Shown here one piece after another: positions 8,328 through 18,401 of a stretch of 64,000 bases of DNA (the first letter of the stretch is position 1; the number at the start of each line of letters is the position of its first letter). Position numbers and translations under genes: made by a program. The notes under the pieces are model-generated. The model was not told the DNA's origin. It was given only the letters and a program-made list of their open reading frames with translations, and did not search any database. Origin of the DNA: Microcystis panniformis FACHB-1757 (GTDB taxonomy: Bacteria; Cyanobacteriota; Cyanobacteriia; Cyanobacteriales; Microcystaceae); the NCBI RefSeq assembly GCF_001264245.1, contig NZ_CP011339.1:3100001-3164000 (forward strand), read 5' to 3'.

Positions 8328-9299
8328 ATCTTGATAGAAACGACTTTTTACTAAACAATAGGCTCTTTCATCGCCGTCACGACTGGCGGGATCGGAGTTT
8401 TCGGTATTACCTACTGTTATATAATCGCAAATTTCCCAGCCAGTTCGCTGTAAAATGCGGCGTAACCCGGCATTAGAAAAGATCCAATAGTTGGTGGAAT
8501 CATTATTTGCTTCTAGTTCATCGAGTAAATAGGCTAGAGGAATCGCGGAAAGATCGACTCGATTAGCGGTATTACTCACCGTATTAAACTTAGTGACGCG
8601 GGTGCTAATCAGGCAATAATTGGCAGATTTTGCTAAGGTTTCGAGGGCATAGTAGGGATTTTTGAGATGGTATAAAATTCCTAAGAAGATGACTAAACTA
8701 TAGCTTTTTTCGGGAAGGATAAACTGGGAATCTAAGTTAACATCATGAATCTCCACAGAGGAAGAAAGAGCAGTTTTGAGCAGTTTAACTCCTTGCATAA
8801 GATTAAAGTTAGTAGGAGCGTAGTCAACCACCTGTACTTTACAGCCCAAAGATTCCAGAAAAAACGCCAGATCCCCATCGGCACAACCAATATCAACAAT
8901 CGGGTTTTCCGAGATTAATTCCAGGAGAAAACGGTTTTTACCCGTTAATAGTAATTCGAGAATCTCGAAGCAGGTTAAAGTGTTGTAAGGATACCAGCCA
9001 AAATTGTCGGGAGCGAGTTTTTCTTTTTCGGCATCCAATTGGACTCGGAACTGCCTGGACTTATTTTTGATGACGCTAATATCGAGCAGTTTGGGACTAA
9101 TTTCTTGCAGTTCGGGAATGGTTAAGGATAACTGACCTAATCTTTCATAAAGAGCGTTTTTTTCCCGAATCATTTCTTGTTTTTCTTGATTCAAACTCTT
9201 CAGATGATCTTTGAGAGAATCTCGTTCTTCAATTAAAGTCTCTCGTTCATCAACTAAGCGAGGATATTTCCAGAACTTAAGATATTTCTTGATTTTCAT
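8325..9299 (-). CDS. SAM-dependent methyltransferase with N-terminal coiled coil
   Basis: In this 324-residue protein, residues 15-65 form a charged coiled-coil-like segment (VDERETLIEERDSLKDHLKS, LNQEKQEMIREKNALYERL). The class I methyltransferase fold follows from about residue 125: ENPIVDIGCADGDLAFFLES is motif I, VQVVDYAP the acidic end of strand 2, and LVIFLGILYHLKNPYYALE the post-motif region. Similar proteins sit in glycan clusters and modify sugars or lipid carriers. The stop codon coincides with the end of MITE-B, so a few native C-terminal residues may be missing. The substrate is unknown. Confidence 0.75.
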   Translation of the reverse strand: MKIKKYLKFWKYPRLVDERETLIEERDSLKDHLKSLNQEKQEMIREKNALYERLGQLSLTIPELQEISPKLLDISVIKNKSRQFRVQLDAEKEKLAPDNFGWYPYNTLTCFEILELLLTGKNRFLLELISENPIVDIGCADGDLAFFLESLGCKVQVVDYAPTNFNLMQGVKLLKTALSSSVEIHDVNLDSQFILPEKSYSLVIFLGILYHLKNPYYALETLAKSANYCLISTRVTKFNTVSNTANRVDLSAIPLAYLLDELEANNDSTNYWIFSNAGLRRILQRTGWEICDYITVGNTENSDPASRDGDERAYCLVKSRFYQD

Positions 9300-9778
9300 C
9301 TATCAATAGGGAGGAATTAATTTTACTAAGTTAGTCTAGGGGGTGTCTGGCTGTTGGATATTTTTACCAAAACCACTCTAATAATACCATTAATCGGGAT
9401 CATTTGTCAAGATATTTACCAAAAATTTTGAGGTTTAAAGTCAGCTTATTATTGGCTTTCGTTAATATATAAGCTGAGAATTTTTGCAGATAATTGATTT
9501 TGAATAATTATAGATTCTGGGTAACTTCCTTAGATAATTTTCCAATATTTGGGAAAATCTCGACAACTGGGACAGTATTCAATCAAAACAGTGGTGGAGA
9601 ATTTCCCGGGCATTCAGTCCAAACCAAGCCTCATCTCCGTGCAATCTGGGGAAAGAGGAGAGGTTGACGATGATCACAAAAAGTATGTAGATTAAAATCA
9701 GAAAACTTAGGTAAATTGGCAAGATTTTAACTTTTTTCATCATCGAAGTTATCCCGCTTTGCCTAAGTATCTATGATC
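9300..9778. other. intergenic region, no gene seen
   Basis: AT-rich, with no convincing open frame, RNA structure or repeat family shared with the rest of the window. Confidence 0.4.
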
Positions 9779-11268
9779 CTACTCGCCAGCTTCTTTGAGA
9801 TAGCGATTGATATGATAATTCGGGTTAATTTGACAAGAATTCGAGCGCCTGTAAACGCAAGTTCCGTTAAAGCATTTCTCCCGTTGATAATCTCCGACGG
9901 CGGCCCTGTCTTGATTAAATAATAGATAATTAAAATAAGGTTGTAGTGCCTCAAAATTTTGGTTATCTTTGAGGAAATAAATCGGTACATCTTGGTGTAA
10001 GTAGGCGTATCCCCCCGTATATTGCCACGCCAATCCTTTTACTCCTAAACCGCAGAGTTTTTTCTCGCTACTTAAATACTGATAGGCCTGTAATTGTCCG
10101 CCGTGGGTTTGCCAGTGAGTATAGCCCGGTTTTTGCCAAGGCGGTCCGAAATTAAAAGTCTGGTCGGTATTAAAACGCCCCGCCAATAACCAGGATAGAA
10201 AAGCCCAAAGAAGTAAACTACTAAAAATAACAATAGTTTTGCTGGCGAGGGAACCTCGCATTAACGATAAACGCGAGACGAGAGTGGCGGTTCCCAAACC
10301 GGCGAGAATAATAATTAATGGTAGGGCAGGGAACATATAGCGATATTCTTTGTGACCTAAAAAGCTGTGAGAAAGGATAATAACTAGGGCCAGAAGGGCG
10401 AGAATCCAGTGACGACGAGCAGCGATTGCAGAGAAGAAGAGGATCGGAAGCAGCCACCAGGACCAATTGAGGGCTAACCAAGTAAAATATTGCTGCCAGG
10501 GGGATACGCCAAAACTATTAAATTTTCCTTCAAAAATATTAATCCAGATCAGTTTCCAAATCGATTGGAAGGGGGTGGACAAAGTGAAAGCGTCTAAAGC
10601 GCCACCCAGCAAAACTGGACCGAGAAAACCGAGGGCAAGGGGCAGTAATTGGGGAAAATTTTTTTGTCTAACTTGATAAATGAGGGCGATGGCGATGGCC
10701 GGCAGTAAATGAAATCGAAGATAGGTGGTCAATCCGTAGAAAAACCCCGTCCAATACAGTCGCTGACGAGAGGGGGATTTTTGCCGTAGCATCCTAAATA
10801 AACGCCCACCAGCAGGGAATAAGCGGCAATAACTTCGGTGAAGGCTTTCGGGGCAAAATAGATAAATTCAAACCAAATCGCACAAATACCGCCGGTTAGG
10901 ATAGCGCCGGCCAAACCGATGCTTTCGTAGGCGATCGAGAATCCGATCCAAACGGGGATTAAAGATAGTAAACTGAGGAAAATCTTGACGCTGGCCAGAT
11001 AGCCACTGGAGCCTTCCGAAAAACCAGCAGTTAGCTTCATAATCCCGCCAAGAATGCCCGGAAATAACCAAGAACGAATCCCGTCCCGAAAATCCCAAGG
11101 TATCATCCCATTGCCAAAAGCTAGTCGATGAGCCTGTTCTAAGGTCTGAAAAATTTCATCTGGCCAGAGAATATTAGGATAAGAGAAAGCGGCATTTAGA
11201 CGCAGGAAAAGGGCAAAAATAAGAATTAATAACAACCAAACTCTAGAATAATTTAACTGACGAATCAT
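9779..11268 (-). pseudogene. GT22-like membrane mannosyltransferase (GPI/ALG9 type), one frameshift
   Basis: Two overlapping frames together give about 495 residues of a GT-C glycosyltransferase. The first (11268 to about 10792) has a luminal acidic motif after helix 1 (ILWPDEIFQTLEQAHRLAFG) and WDFRDGIRSW, typical of family 22. The second (from about 10792) continues with GFFYGLTTYLRFHLLPA and HKEYRYMFPALPLIIILAGL, the latter characteristic of the same family. The frame is lost at about 10790 (GGATGCTACGG), where one base appears to be missing. Such enzymes use polyprenyl-phosphate sugars. Sequencing error or real decay are both possible. Confidence 0.7.
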
Positions 11269-11349
11269 GTGGGCAACTAAGGTAAAGATGTTGGCTTTAG
11301 GGGAAAATATAGGAATTTTTAACGGAGTAATTGTTGTTACTCGGCTATT

Positions 11350-11475
11350 GAGTAGGTGGGTGGAATTAAATATAAGATGAACGTAGGTTGGGTTGAAGTA
11401 TGAAACCCAACGCCCGATTATGTTACGCTACCGCTAACCTATCCTACAAATAATTGTGCCTCCCTACTTAAGCTA
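11350..11475. mobile_element. MITE-E, about 125 bp
   Basis: The left end GTAGGTGGGTGGAATTAAAT and right end AATTGTGCCTCCCTACTT are imperfect inverted repeats. The inner part carries the motif GTAGGTTGGGTTGAAG and its near-complement, common in cyanobacterial intergenic repeats. It lies in the 500-bp gap between two divergent glycosyltransferase genes (11269-11768), where I see no gene. Confidence 0.5.
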
Positions 11476-11768
11476 ATGTTTTTTAGCATATTGCTGATGG
11501 TAATGTCAATCTCTTAAGTTATAGTTTAGTAGGGAGAAACTGGGGAACTTTTCTGCTAGAAATGAGTCCCTTGCCTAGAGTTGGCTATAAAGATGAGTTT
11601 GCCCTTTGATACCCCTGAGAATTTACCAAGGAGAAATTATCAAGGTTAAGTCATCTCGATAATCAGGTATTTAATTGATCTGGGTTTGCCAAAAAATATA
11701 ACCGTCAAACTGTGATACAATAGCGCGGGTTCACCCCAAAAGATAAATAGCGAGCCAATTTCAGAATA

Positions 11769-13139
11769 ATGATGCAGCGAGATTTTATATTTAAGAATTT
11801 TGAAAAGTTTGATTACCGTCTATTTCTAGGTGTATTAATTACGGTCTTGGGATTTATCTTAAGATATTATCAGTACGATTCCTTACCCCCCTATAACTGG
11901 ACTCAAGATGAATTTGCTTTTGCTTGGAGTGGCATGAGTTTGATTCAAGAGGGAGTTCCTACCAGTTGGTCTTTCCTCAGTCCCACGGATGATTTTCTGG
12001 TGAAAGTTTGGGAAAAAACTGCTGTTCGTTATCGTTTTGTTACCCCTTGGTTTGATCATCCTCCCTTGTTTGGATTAATTGTGGGTATGACGGCTATTTT
12101 ATCGGGAGCAAAGGAATTTTTTGACTGTAGTTTAACAGTAATTAGGATTCCTTCTTTAGTTTTTGGCACTCTCTCTATTTTCTTGCTTTATTTATTAGCT
12201 TTACGTTTGACTAATACCGGGGTGGCGATTATAACTTCTTTAATTTTTGCCACTAACCCCAATACGGTTTTTTTATCTCGTTTAGTAGTTAGTGAAAATT
12301 TATTATTATGTCTAAGTTTAGCGGTAGCACTTTTATTCCTTCAGTACAGTGAAAAGTCTCAAAAAAAGTATCTATATTTGGCTATATTTCTAGGTGGTTT
12401 AGCACCTTTAGTTAAGGTGACAGGATTATATATTCTAGGTTCTCTAGTCGCTTTACTATTATTCCAAAAAAATTGGCGAGATAGCTTAATCGCTTCTCTG
12501 ACGGCAGTTTTATCCTTTGGTTTGTATTACCTTTACGGTTGGTTTTATGATTTTAGTTGGTTTTTAACCACTCTCCAAGAACATAAAAATCGCTTTACGG
12601 ATTTTGCTATGTTAAAAAATCTAGTTTTACCTACAGTTTTTTTTGAGGATGGTTGGTTAATTTTTAGTTGGATCACTCTGCTGTTAGTTTCCAGATTTAC
12701 TTTAAAAATATCTAAGATACGATTAATTATTTTTCCTATATTAATTTATACAATTCTTCTTATTTTTTCTGGCGCTCAAAGCCATTACTATGCTTGGTAT
12801 GTAATTCCTTACTATGGATTTCTCTTTCTAGTGCTTGGTATATTCTTAGACGATTTTCGTAAGAACCCTGATTTTATCAGTGCTACCACTATCTTTATTT
12901 TTCTTGTCGTTTGGTCGGTGAATTTAAATATTAAGGATTGGGTTTTGAGTTCCCCTTACGGTAGATATTACTTTATTATCGGAACGGCAATTATTTTAGG
13001 GGGATTTTTCTTTAATGATTTAACCGAGAAAAAATCGAAAATTTTAACTAATTTTGTTAAAATAATCATGCTTATTGTCTTTGTGGGATTGTTACTAGGT
13101 AATCTTAATCTCATCCTTAACTATAAATTGCCAAGTTAA
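11769..13139 (+). CDS. GT39/PMT-like polytopic glycosyltransferase
   Basis: The 456-residue protein has about 11-12 hydrophobic segments. The first loop holds the acidic motif typical of GT-C enzymes (LPPYNWTQDEFAFAWSGMSL). WFDHPPLFGLIVGM follows at about residue 97, and SHYYAWYVIPYYGFLFLVLG near residue 340 resembles the ArnT/PMT pattern. It should transfer a sugar from a lipid carrier outside the inner membrane. It is the first of three genes on this strand (11769, 13179, 14847). Composition is strikingly T-rich. The substrate cannot be inferred. Confidence 0.75.
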   Translation: MMQRDFIFKNFEKFDYRLFLGVLITVLGFILRYYQYDSLPPYNWTQDEFAFAWSGMSLIQEGVPTSWSFLSPTDDFLVKVWEKTAVRYRFVTPWFDHPPLFGLIVGMTAILSGAKEFFDCSLTVIRIPSLVFGTLSIFLLYLLALRLTNTGVAIITSLIFATNPNTVFLSRLVVSENLLLCLSLAVALLFLQYSEKSQKKYLYLAIFLGGLAPLVKVTGLYILGSLVALLLFQKNWRDSLIASLTAVLSFGLYYLYGWFYDFSWFLTTLQEHKNRFTDFAMLKNLVLPTVFFEDGWLIFSWITLLLVSRFTLKISKIRLIIFPILIYTILLIFSGAQSHYYAWYVIPYYGFLFLVLGIFLDDFRKNPDFISATTIFIFLVVWSVNLNIKDWVLSSPYGRYYFIIGTAIILGGFFFNDLTEKKSKILTNFVKIIMLIVFVGLLLGNLNLILNYKLPS

Positions 13140-13178
13140 GCTAGTAAAACTAAACAAATAAATCTTGAACTTTTAATT

Positions 13179-14782
13179 ATGACAACCCTGAAACGTTTTC
13201 CAATTTCTCATCCCTTATTTTGGGCAATTATCTACTTTATTGCTTTGGGAATTATCTCGGTTATTTTAGGTCAAGATGTTAGTTGGGACTTACGCAATTA
13301 TCATTTCTATAATCCCTATATGTTATTGACAGGAAGGTTTAAGTATGATGTCCTACCCGCACAGATACAAACTTTTTTTAATCCCCTCATCGATGTTCCC
13401 TTCTTTGTCGCTATTTATTATCTGAAATTGCCTCCGATTGTCGTGGGTTTTTTCATGGGAGGATTTCACGGGTTAAATCAGTGGTTAGTTCACCTAATCA
13501 CCTATCATTCCCTAGATAAAGTTTCGGAAAGATACAAGATAACTTTAAGCATAGCGGCAGCGATTACCAGTATTTTTGGGGCAGCCTATATCTCGGAGTT
13601 AGGAACCAGTATTGGTGATAATACCACCAGTGTTTTCGTTCTGGGAGGATTATTTTTTATAGTTAGTAGTTTAGGGAAAAATCTGCCAATTCCCTCTAAA
13701 AATATTCTTTTAGCTGGACTCTTATTAGGATTGGCAACGGGATTAAAATTAACCAATGCTTTATATAGTATCAGCTTTTTGGTGGCCATTAATTTTTTAC
13801 CCAATTCTTGGTCAGAAAAGTTACGCAATTTAATTCTATCAATTATCTCAATGGCCGTGGGGTTAGTCTCACTGCTGGTTATTGGATAATCTTAATGTGG
13901 ACAAAGTTTGCTAATCCTCTTTTTCCCTTCTATAATAAAATATTTCAATCTCCTTATATCGAAACCGACTACAATTTTAAAGGGATACAATATTTGCCTA
14001 AAGATATCTGGCAATGGTTGTTTTATCCTGTTTATTTTATCCAGAGACAAACTCTTGTCTCTGAGGTTCCTTTCCAAGATAGCCGATTAGCTATAACCTA
14101 TTTATTGATAATTTTACTAATAGTAGTGATTATTTTTCGTGCTATTTCTAAGCGCAATCTATCTTCTGAACCTGACTTAACCCACGGTGCAGTTTTAGGG
14201 TTTTTACTGCCTTTTTCTCTGACCGCTTACTCTATTTGGTTAGTGGGATTTTCTATCTATCGTTATCTGATGCCATTAGAATTAATCACTCCCACTTTAA
14301 TTATTTTGATTATTGCCTATCTTTATCCTCGCAAGAAACCATTATTAATCATAAATTTGGTAATATTTTCCTTAATTGTCACTACGGTTAAACCGATGGA
14401 TTGGTGGAGAATGGGATGGTCAGATCATTATTTTGGTATCGATAGTCAAGCATTAAAACCCTACGAAAATTCCACGATTGTTATCTGGGGAGATGAAGGA
14501 ACATCTTTTATCGTTCCTTATTTTCCCGCTTCGACTCGTTTTGTGAGACTCAAAGGCAATACTGGAGTCAGTGAGGGAACTTTAATGCGAAAAAATGCCG
14601 AGACATTTATTGCTAATACTCCCCCAGAATCTCTCTACATTCTCCAGACAGACTTTAATAAAAAATCTCCTGATATAGTGGAGGATTTAGCCAAGGAAAA
14701 TCTCGTTATTGACTTCCAAAGTTGTCAACCCTTTCCCACCAAAATCGAAAATTTTAATCTCTGTCGTCTTCAGAAGAAGTAA
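13179..14782 (+). pseudogene. polytopic membrane protein of GT-C type, one frameshift
   Basis: Frame 13179-13889 (236 codons) and a second frame from about 13870 to 14782 form one protein of about 530 residues. The first part begins with a membrane helix and GQDVSWDLRNYHFYNPYMLL, reminiscent of GT-C enzymes. The second has more helices, PLFPFYNKIFQSPY, IYRYLMPLELITPTLII and a soluble tail (VIWGDEGTSFIVPYFPASTR). The frame change is near GTCTCACTGCTGG at about 13872. It lies 39 bp after the GT39-like gene and was probably cotranscribed. No specific activity is assigned. Confidence 0.6.
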
Positions 14783-14846
14783 TTCTCACGGGAAAGCTAT
14801 TCTCTAACCATTGTTAATTGCTAGTGACTCCTACCTTTTATCAGTA

Positions 14847-15704
14847 ATGATTTATCTATTGACGGTTAACTACAATTGCGGGGAATTAATTAAGCGTTTA
14901 ATTGCTTCCCTCAACGATGACTTATCTGCTACTCTCATCATTGTTAACAATTCCCCTGAAGATAAAAATATCCAATCTTTAGCAGCGCAAAGAGTCAAGA
15001 TTATTGAAGCGGGGGAAAATTTAGGATTTGGGAAAGGATGTAATCTAGGACTTGATTGGATTTATCAACAAGACAGAGAAGCTATCGTTTGGTTAGTTAA
15101 TCCCGATGCTTACTTATTACCGGACTCTCTGGAGAAAGCAAGCAAATTTTTTCAGCAATATCCCGAAGTTGCCATCGCTGGTACAGAAATTTACGAACCG
15201 GATGGTAAAATCTGGTTTGGTTGGGGAAAATTTAATGCCAAAATCGGCACAATTAACGTGGTGGAGGAATCCTTAGACTATGGAGATAAACCCTATTTTA
15301 TTCCTGACTGGGTGACGGGATGCAGTTTATTAATTAATTTCTCGAATTTTTCCACTTGTCCCCATTTTGATCCCGATTACTTTCTCTACTACGAAGACTT
15401 TGATTTTTCCCGAAGATACGCAAAACAAGGCTATTTAGTTGTTGTTACCAATCAGATTAAAATCATTCATGAACCATCTTCTATTACCCGTCGCTATGGT
15501 TATCTAAGACTAACTCATAATATCTATAGTTATCTTCTCAGTCTCGAAAAACATACGACTTTAACTATCCTTGTTTATCGCTTGCTGCGGATGAGTTTTA
15601 TGTCTTTACTGATCCTTCCTATTAAACCCAAATTCTCCCTAGCCAAGTTACAGGGAATTCAACTCTATTGTCAAAGAATTATCACTAAACTGCGTCTAGG
15701 TTGA
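14847..15704 (+). CDS. GT2 glycosyltransferase, rhamnosyltransferase-like
   Basis: The 285-residue cytosolic enzyme has a GT-A fold: MIYLLTVNYNCGELIKRLI, LIIVNNSPEDK, EAGENLGFGKGCNLGLDW, VWLVNPDAYL (D-x-D position), PDWVTGCSLLI and FDPDYFLYYEDFDFSRR. The NLGFGxGxNxG and YYEDxD motifs match WbbL-type rhamnosyl or related transferases. The ATG at 14847 places the first strand normally; an upstream alternative start at 14811 would add 12 residues. It ends the three-gene glycan run on this strand. Confidence 0.85.
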   Translation: MIYLLTVNYNCGELIKRLIASLNDDLSATLIIVNNSPEDKNIQSLAAQRVKIIEAGENLGFGKGCNLGLDWIYQQDREAIVWLVNPDAYLLPDSLEKASKFFQQYPEVAIAGTEIYEPDGKIWFGWGKFNAKIGTINVVEESLDYGDKPYFIPDWVTGCSLLINFSNFSTCPHFDPDYFLYYEDFDFSRRYAKQGYLVVVTNQIKIIHEPSSITRRYGYLRLTHNIYSYLLSLEKHTTLTILVYRLLRMSFMSLLILPIKPKFSLAKLQGIQLYCQRIITKLRLG

Positions 15705-15884
15705 AACCCGTATTTTTGCCGCTTCAGGCAGCAGGTATTATTCTTACTAAATCCTGTGTAAAAGCTATAGGAGAGCGGGGAGCGGGGAGTAGTGGTGATG
15801 GTGAGCTATCTTGCTGATTTAGTCTGACAGGTCTAATGACCCGAAAAATCAGGAAAAGTGAGCGATTCATGTTAATTTTTATCT
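15705..15884. other. intergenic spacer
   Basis: Contains a short GGGGAGCGGGGAGTAG purine run near 15775. No gene seen. Confidence 0.35.
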
Positions 15885-16285
15885 CAAATGTCGGGGTGAA
15901 GACCGGAAGCGCTCAGCGCGACGGGATGAAACCCCGACCAATATAAAAGAGCGAAGCACGACTAAGAAAAATCTTGGCACGGTTAAACTGAAAGGAACTA
16001 GAGACTTAAACTTTTACCCTATAGACCAAATTAAACGAGTTAGGATTGTTAAACGAGCAGACGGTTACTATGTCCAATTCTGCCTTAGCGTTGATATTCG
16101 GGAATAGGCAAAACCCTTAAGACCGACTAAAAGATGTGTAGGATTGGATGTAGGCTTAAAAGTTTTCTACGCTAATAGTGATGGGGAAACGGTAGAAATA
16201 CCGCAATACTATCGCCAGGCAGAAAAAAGATTAAATCGTCTGACCCCCCCTTGCCCCAAGGAGGCCCTCTGGCGAATGTTGGATA
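15885..16285 (+). pseudogene. tnpB (IS605/IS1341 type) relic A next to moaB
   Basis: The left-end sequence TTTATCTCAAATGTCGGGGT, with a short hairpin, is followed by an internally deleted tnpB. From about 15970 the frame reads GTRDLNFYPIDQIKRVRIVK, ADGYYVQFCLSVDIRE, a stop, then CVGLDVGLKVFYANSDGETV and PQYYRQAEKRLNRL. The LDVGLKVFYANSDG block is the first RuvC-like active-site segment of TnpB. The 5' third and the whole 3' half are missing. A longer copy lies at 50110-51132. The relic ends 25 bases before the moaB start codon. Confidence 0.75.
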
Positions 16286-16310
16286 CGTCCTGTCAGATTA
16301 AGGAAACTCG

Positions 16311-16844
16311 ATGAACCAAGAATCCCTCGCTTTTAGTGACGGGAGTGTCAATCCCCATCCCGACACCGCCCCCCTTAACCTTACCTGTGCCGTAGTCACG
16401 GTGAGCGATACTCGTACCCCAGAGACGGATAGGAGTGGCCAAATAATTCAAGAGTTACTAACTCGATCGGGTCATGATATCGGCCTATACTTAATTATCC
16501 CCGATCAACCCTTACAAATTCAAGCAATCTTACCAGAGATTAGTAATCAAAATCAGATAAAAGTCTTAATTCTCAATGGGGGTACGGGTATTGCTCCCAG
16601 AGACAATACCTATGATGCTTTAGTACCTTTATTAAGGATTACTTTGCCCGGTTTTGGCGAATTATTTCGTTATCTCAGCTATCAGGAAATTGGCTCCCGT
16701 GCCATGGCATCAAGGGCAATAGCTGGGGTTTATCAAAACTTATTAGTCTTTTCTCTCCCCGGTTCCACTAATGCCGTTAAATTAGCCCTAGAAAAACTGA
16801 TTCTTCCCGAAATTTTACATCTGGTTAAACAGATGAATGGATAA
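16311..16844 (+). CDS. moaB: molybdenum cofactor biosynthesis protein B (MogA/MoaB family)
   Basis: The 177-residue protein shows the family blocks CAVVTVSDTRTPETDRSGQI, LILNGGTGIAPRDNTYDALV, PGFGELFRYLSYQEIGSRAM and VFSLPGSTNAVKLAL. GGTG...RD and the PG(F)GE-LFR-xSYQEIG pattern form the molybdopterin-binding site in this family, which adenylylates or otherwise handles molybdopterin. Length is close to normal. The upstream region is occupied by tnpB relic A, so its native promoter is probably displaced. Its first 42 bases recur at 51134-51175. It converges with the next gene across a one-base gap. Confidence 0.9.
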   Translation: MNQESLAFSDGSVNPHPDTAPLNLTCAVVTVSDTRTPETDRSGQIIQELLTRSGHDIGLYLIIPDQPLQIQAILPEISNQNQIKVLILNGGTGIAPRDNTYDALVPLLRITLPGFGELFRYLSYQEIGSRAMASRAIAGVYQNLLVFSLPGSTNAVKLALEKLILPEILHLVKQMNG

Positions 16845-16845
16845 T

Positions 16846-17457
16846 TTATTGGGATTTGATCTGGGCGGAAATTTCTTGAAAACATACATCCCAAAAATAG
16901 CCAGCTAGATTCACAGCACTTAACAGTTTAGGAATTCCTTCACTTAGACTAGCAAAACCTTGATTTTTAATCTGGAGAAAATCGATAGCGATTGCCAAAG
17001 TTAAAAGTGCTAAAGCGATGATTAAAATTTGGTAATAAGTTTGTCTTATTCGCCGCCAAAATGCTAAACCATAAATCAGAATTGCGAGGGCATAAACGGA
17101 GATAGTCAAGAATTTGGGAATATTAAAATAGAGGAGAATAATATGAATTCTGAAGATTTCATTGATGGCAAAAAGTCCCGTTATTATGCCAGAAACAAGT
17201 AAAAAATGGCGAGAATTATTGAAACTTGCCTTGCGGGACAACAAAGTATAACTAAAAAGGCAAACAATCGGGGGCAGACAACAAAGCAATTGAAAAGAAT
17301 GGGTTAATAAACCAGCGAGCGGAGTTGGGGGAGTAGCGGGAGGATAAAATAAAAGACTAGAGTGTAATTTTTCCCGATCAACCCCAGCAATCAAAGCTAA
17401 AATCAAGAGGAGAACGACAAGATTTATTTTCAGAAAATGCTGTTCTCGTGAGGACAT
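16846..17457 (-). CDS. uncharacterised membrane protein with about six helices
   Basis: The 203-residue product starts MSSREQHFLKINLVVLLLIL and has hydrophobic segments near residues 10-28, 45-70, 80-100, 105-125, 140-158 and a weaker C-terminal one. The short polar loops carry RKASFNNSRH and RRIRQTYYQ. I recognise no family and assign no function. It is divergent from ureF and converges with moaB. Confidence 0.6.
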   Translation of the reverse strand: MSSREQHFLKINLVVLLLILALIAGVDREKLHSSLLFYPPATPPTPLAGLLTHSFQLLCCLPPIVCLFSYTLLSRKASFNNSRHFLLVSGIITGLFAINEIFRIHIILLYFNIPKFLTISVYALAILIYGLAFWRRIRQTYYQILIIALALLTLAIAIDFLQIKNQGFASLSEGIPKLLSAVNLAGYFWDVCFQEISAQIKSQ

Positions 17458-17586
17458 AAGTATAGTAGTTTATAATTGTGGCTATTAACCACGGTATAAT
17501 TCACAGAGTGCCGCTTTCTACCGATCTACATACCGAAGTGCCAAGGGTTTCCCTAATTGTGTTAAGGACAATTTTCTCGGTTTTCT

Positions 17587-18252
17587 ATGCTCAATCAAAA
17601 AGAACTTTTGTGTTTATTACAATTGGCTAGTCCCATTTTACCCGTGGGGGCCTATAGTTATTCCGAAGGGCTAGAAACCCTCGTCGAAAAGGGGATTATC
17701 TCTAATAGTGCCAGCTTAAATGATTGGTTAGAGCGATCGCTTTGTCAAGGCTCGATTCGCTTAGAAACGGCTGTTTTGCTAAGGGTATATCGTTGTTTTT
17801 GTCAAGAGGATTTTACAAAACTTAATTATTGGGATAACTGGTTATCGGCAACGCGGGAAACAGCCGAATTAAGACAGCAAAGCTGGCAAATGGGGCGATC
17901 GCTGTTAAACTTATTGCGGGAGTTAGCACCGGCCAGAGATAATCTACCAGAACAGGCTAATTATGCCACCGCTTTTGCGATCGGGGCAAGTCATTGGCAA
18001 ATTGGCCAAGAATTAGCGGTTTTAGGCTATTTACACAGTTGGGCAAGTAATTTAATCAATGCAGGATTGCGTTTAATTCCCCTTGGACAAACCCTAGGAC
18101 AAGCACTTCTGATCGGTTTACAGCCCAGTTTATTAACAGCAACAGCAGATATTATCAGTTTAGCCGATGAAAACCTGAGTAGTTGGAGTTGGGGGCTAAG
18201 TTTTGCCAGTATGAACCACGAAACCCAGTATAGCCGTCTATTTCGCAGTTAG
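17587..18252 (+). CDS. ureF: urease accessory protein UreF
   Basis: The 221-residue protein has the UreF hallmarks: LLQLASPILPVGAYSYSEGLE at the N terminus, LETAVLLRVYR, ATRETAELRQQSWQMGRSLL, AFAIGASHWQIGQELAVLGYLHSW and LINAGLRLIPLGQTLGQALL. UreF works with UreH/D and UreG to deliver nickel to urease; none of these genes is next to it, which is usual in cyanobacteria. A six-codon frame ATG ACA GAA AAA ACC GAA then stop follows at about 18278; I do not interpret it. Confidence 0.9.
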   Translation: MLNQKELLCLLQLASPILPVGAYSYSEGLETLVEKGIISNSASLNDWLERSLCQGSIRLETAVLLRVYRCFCQEDFTKLNYWDNWLSATRETAELRQQSWQMGRSLLNLLRELAPARDNLPEQANYATAFAIGASHWQIGQELAVLGYLHSWASNLINAGLRLIPLGQTLGQALLIGLQPSLLTATADIISLADENLSSWSWGLSFASMNHETQYSRLFRS

Positions 18253-18401
18253 AAATTTAGGGAGAAGAGCAGCACAATGACAGAAAAAACCGAATAAGGT
18301 ATAGTATGATTGAAAAAAATCTTAAGTCCTAGTTCTCGCTTTCTGAGTAACTAAGGGTTTTAAGGAAAGGTGCGAACACTCTACCTAGCCACAGTGTACC
18401 A

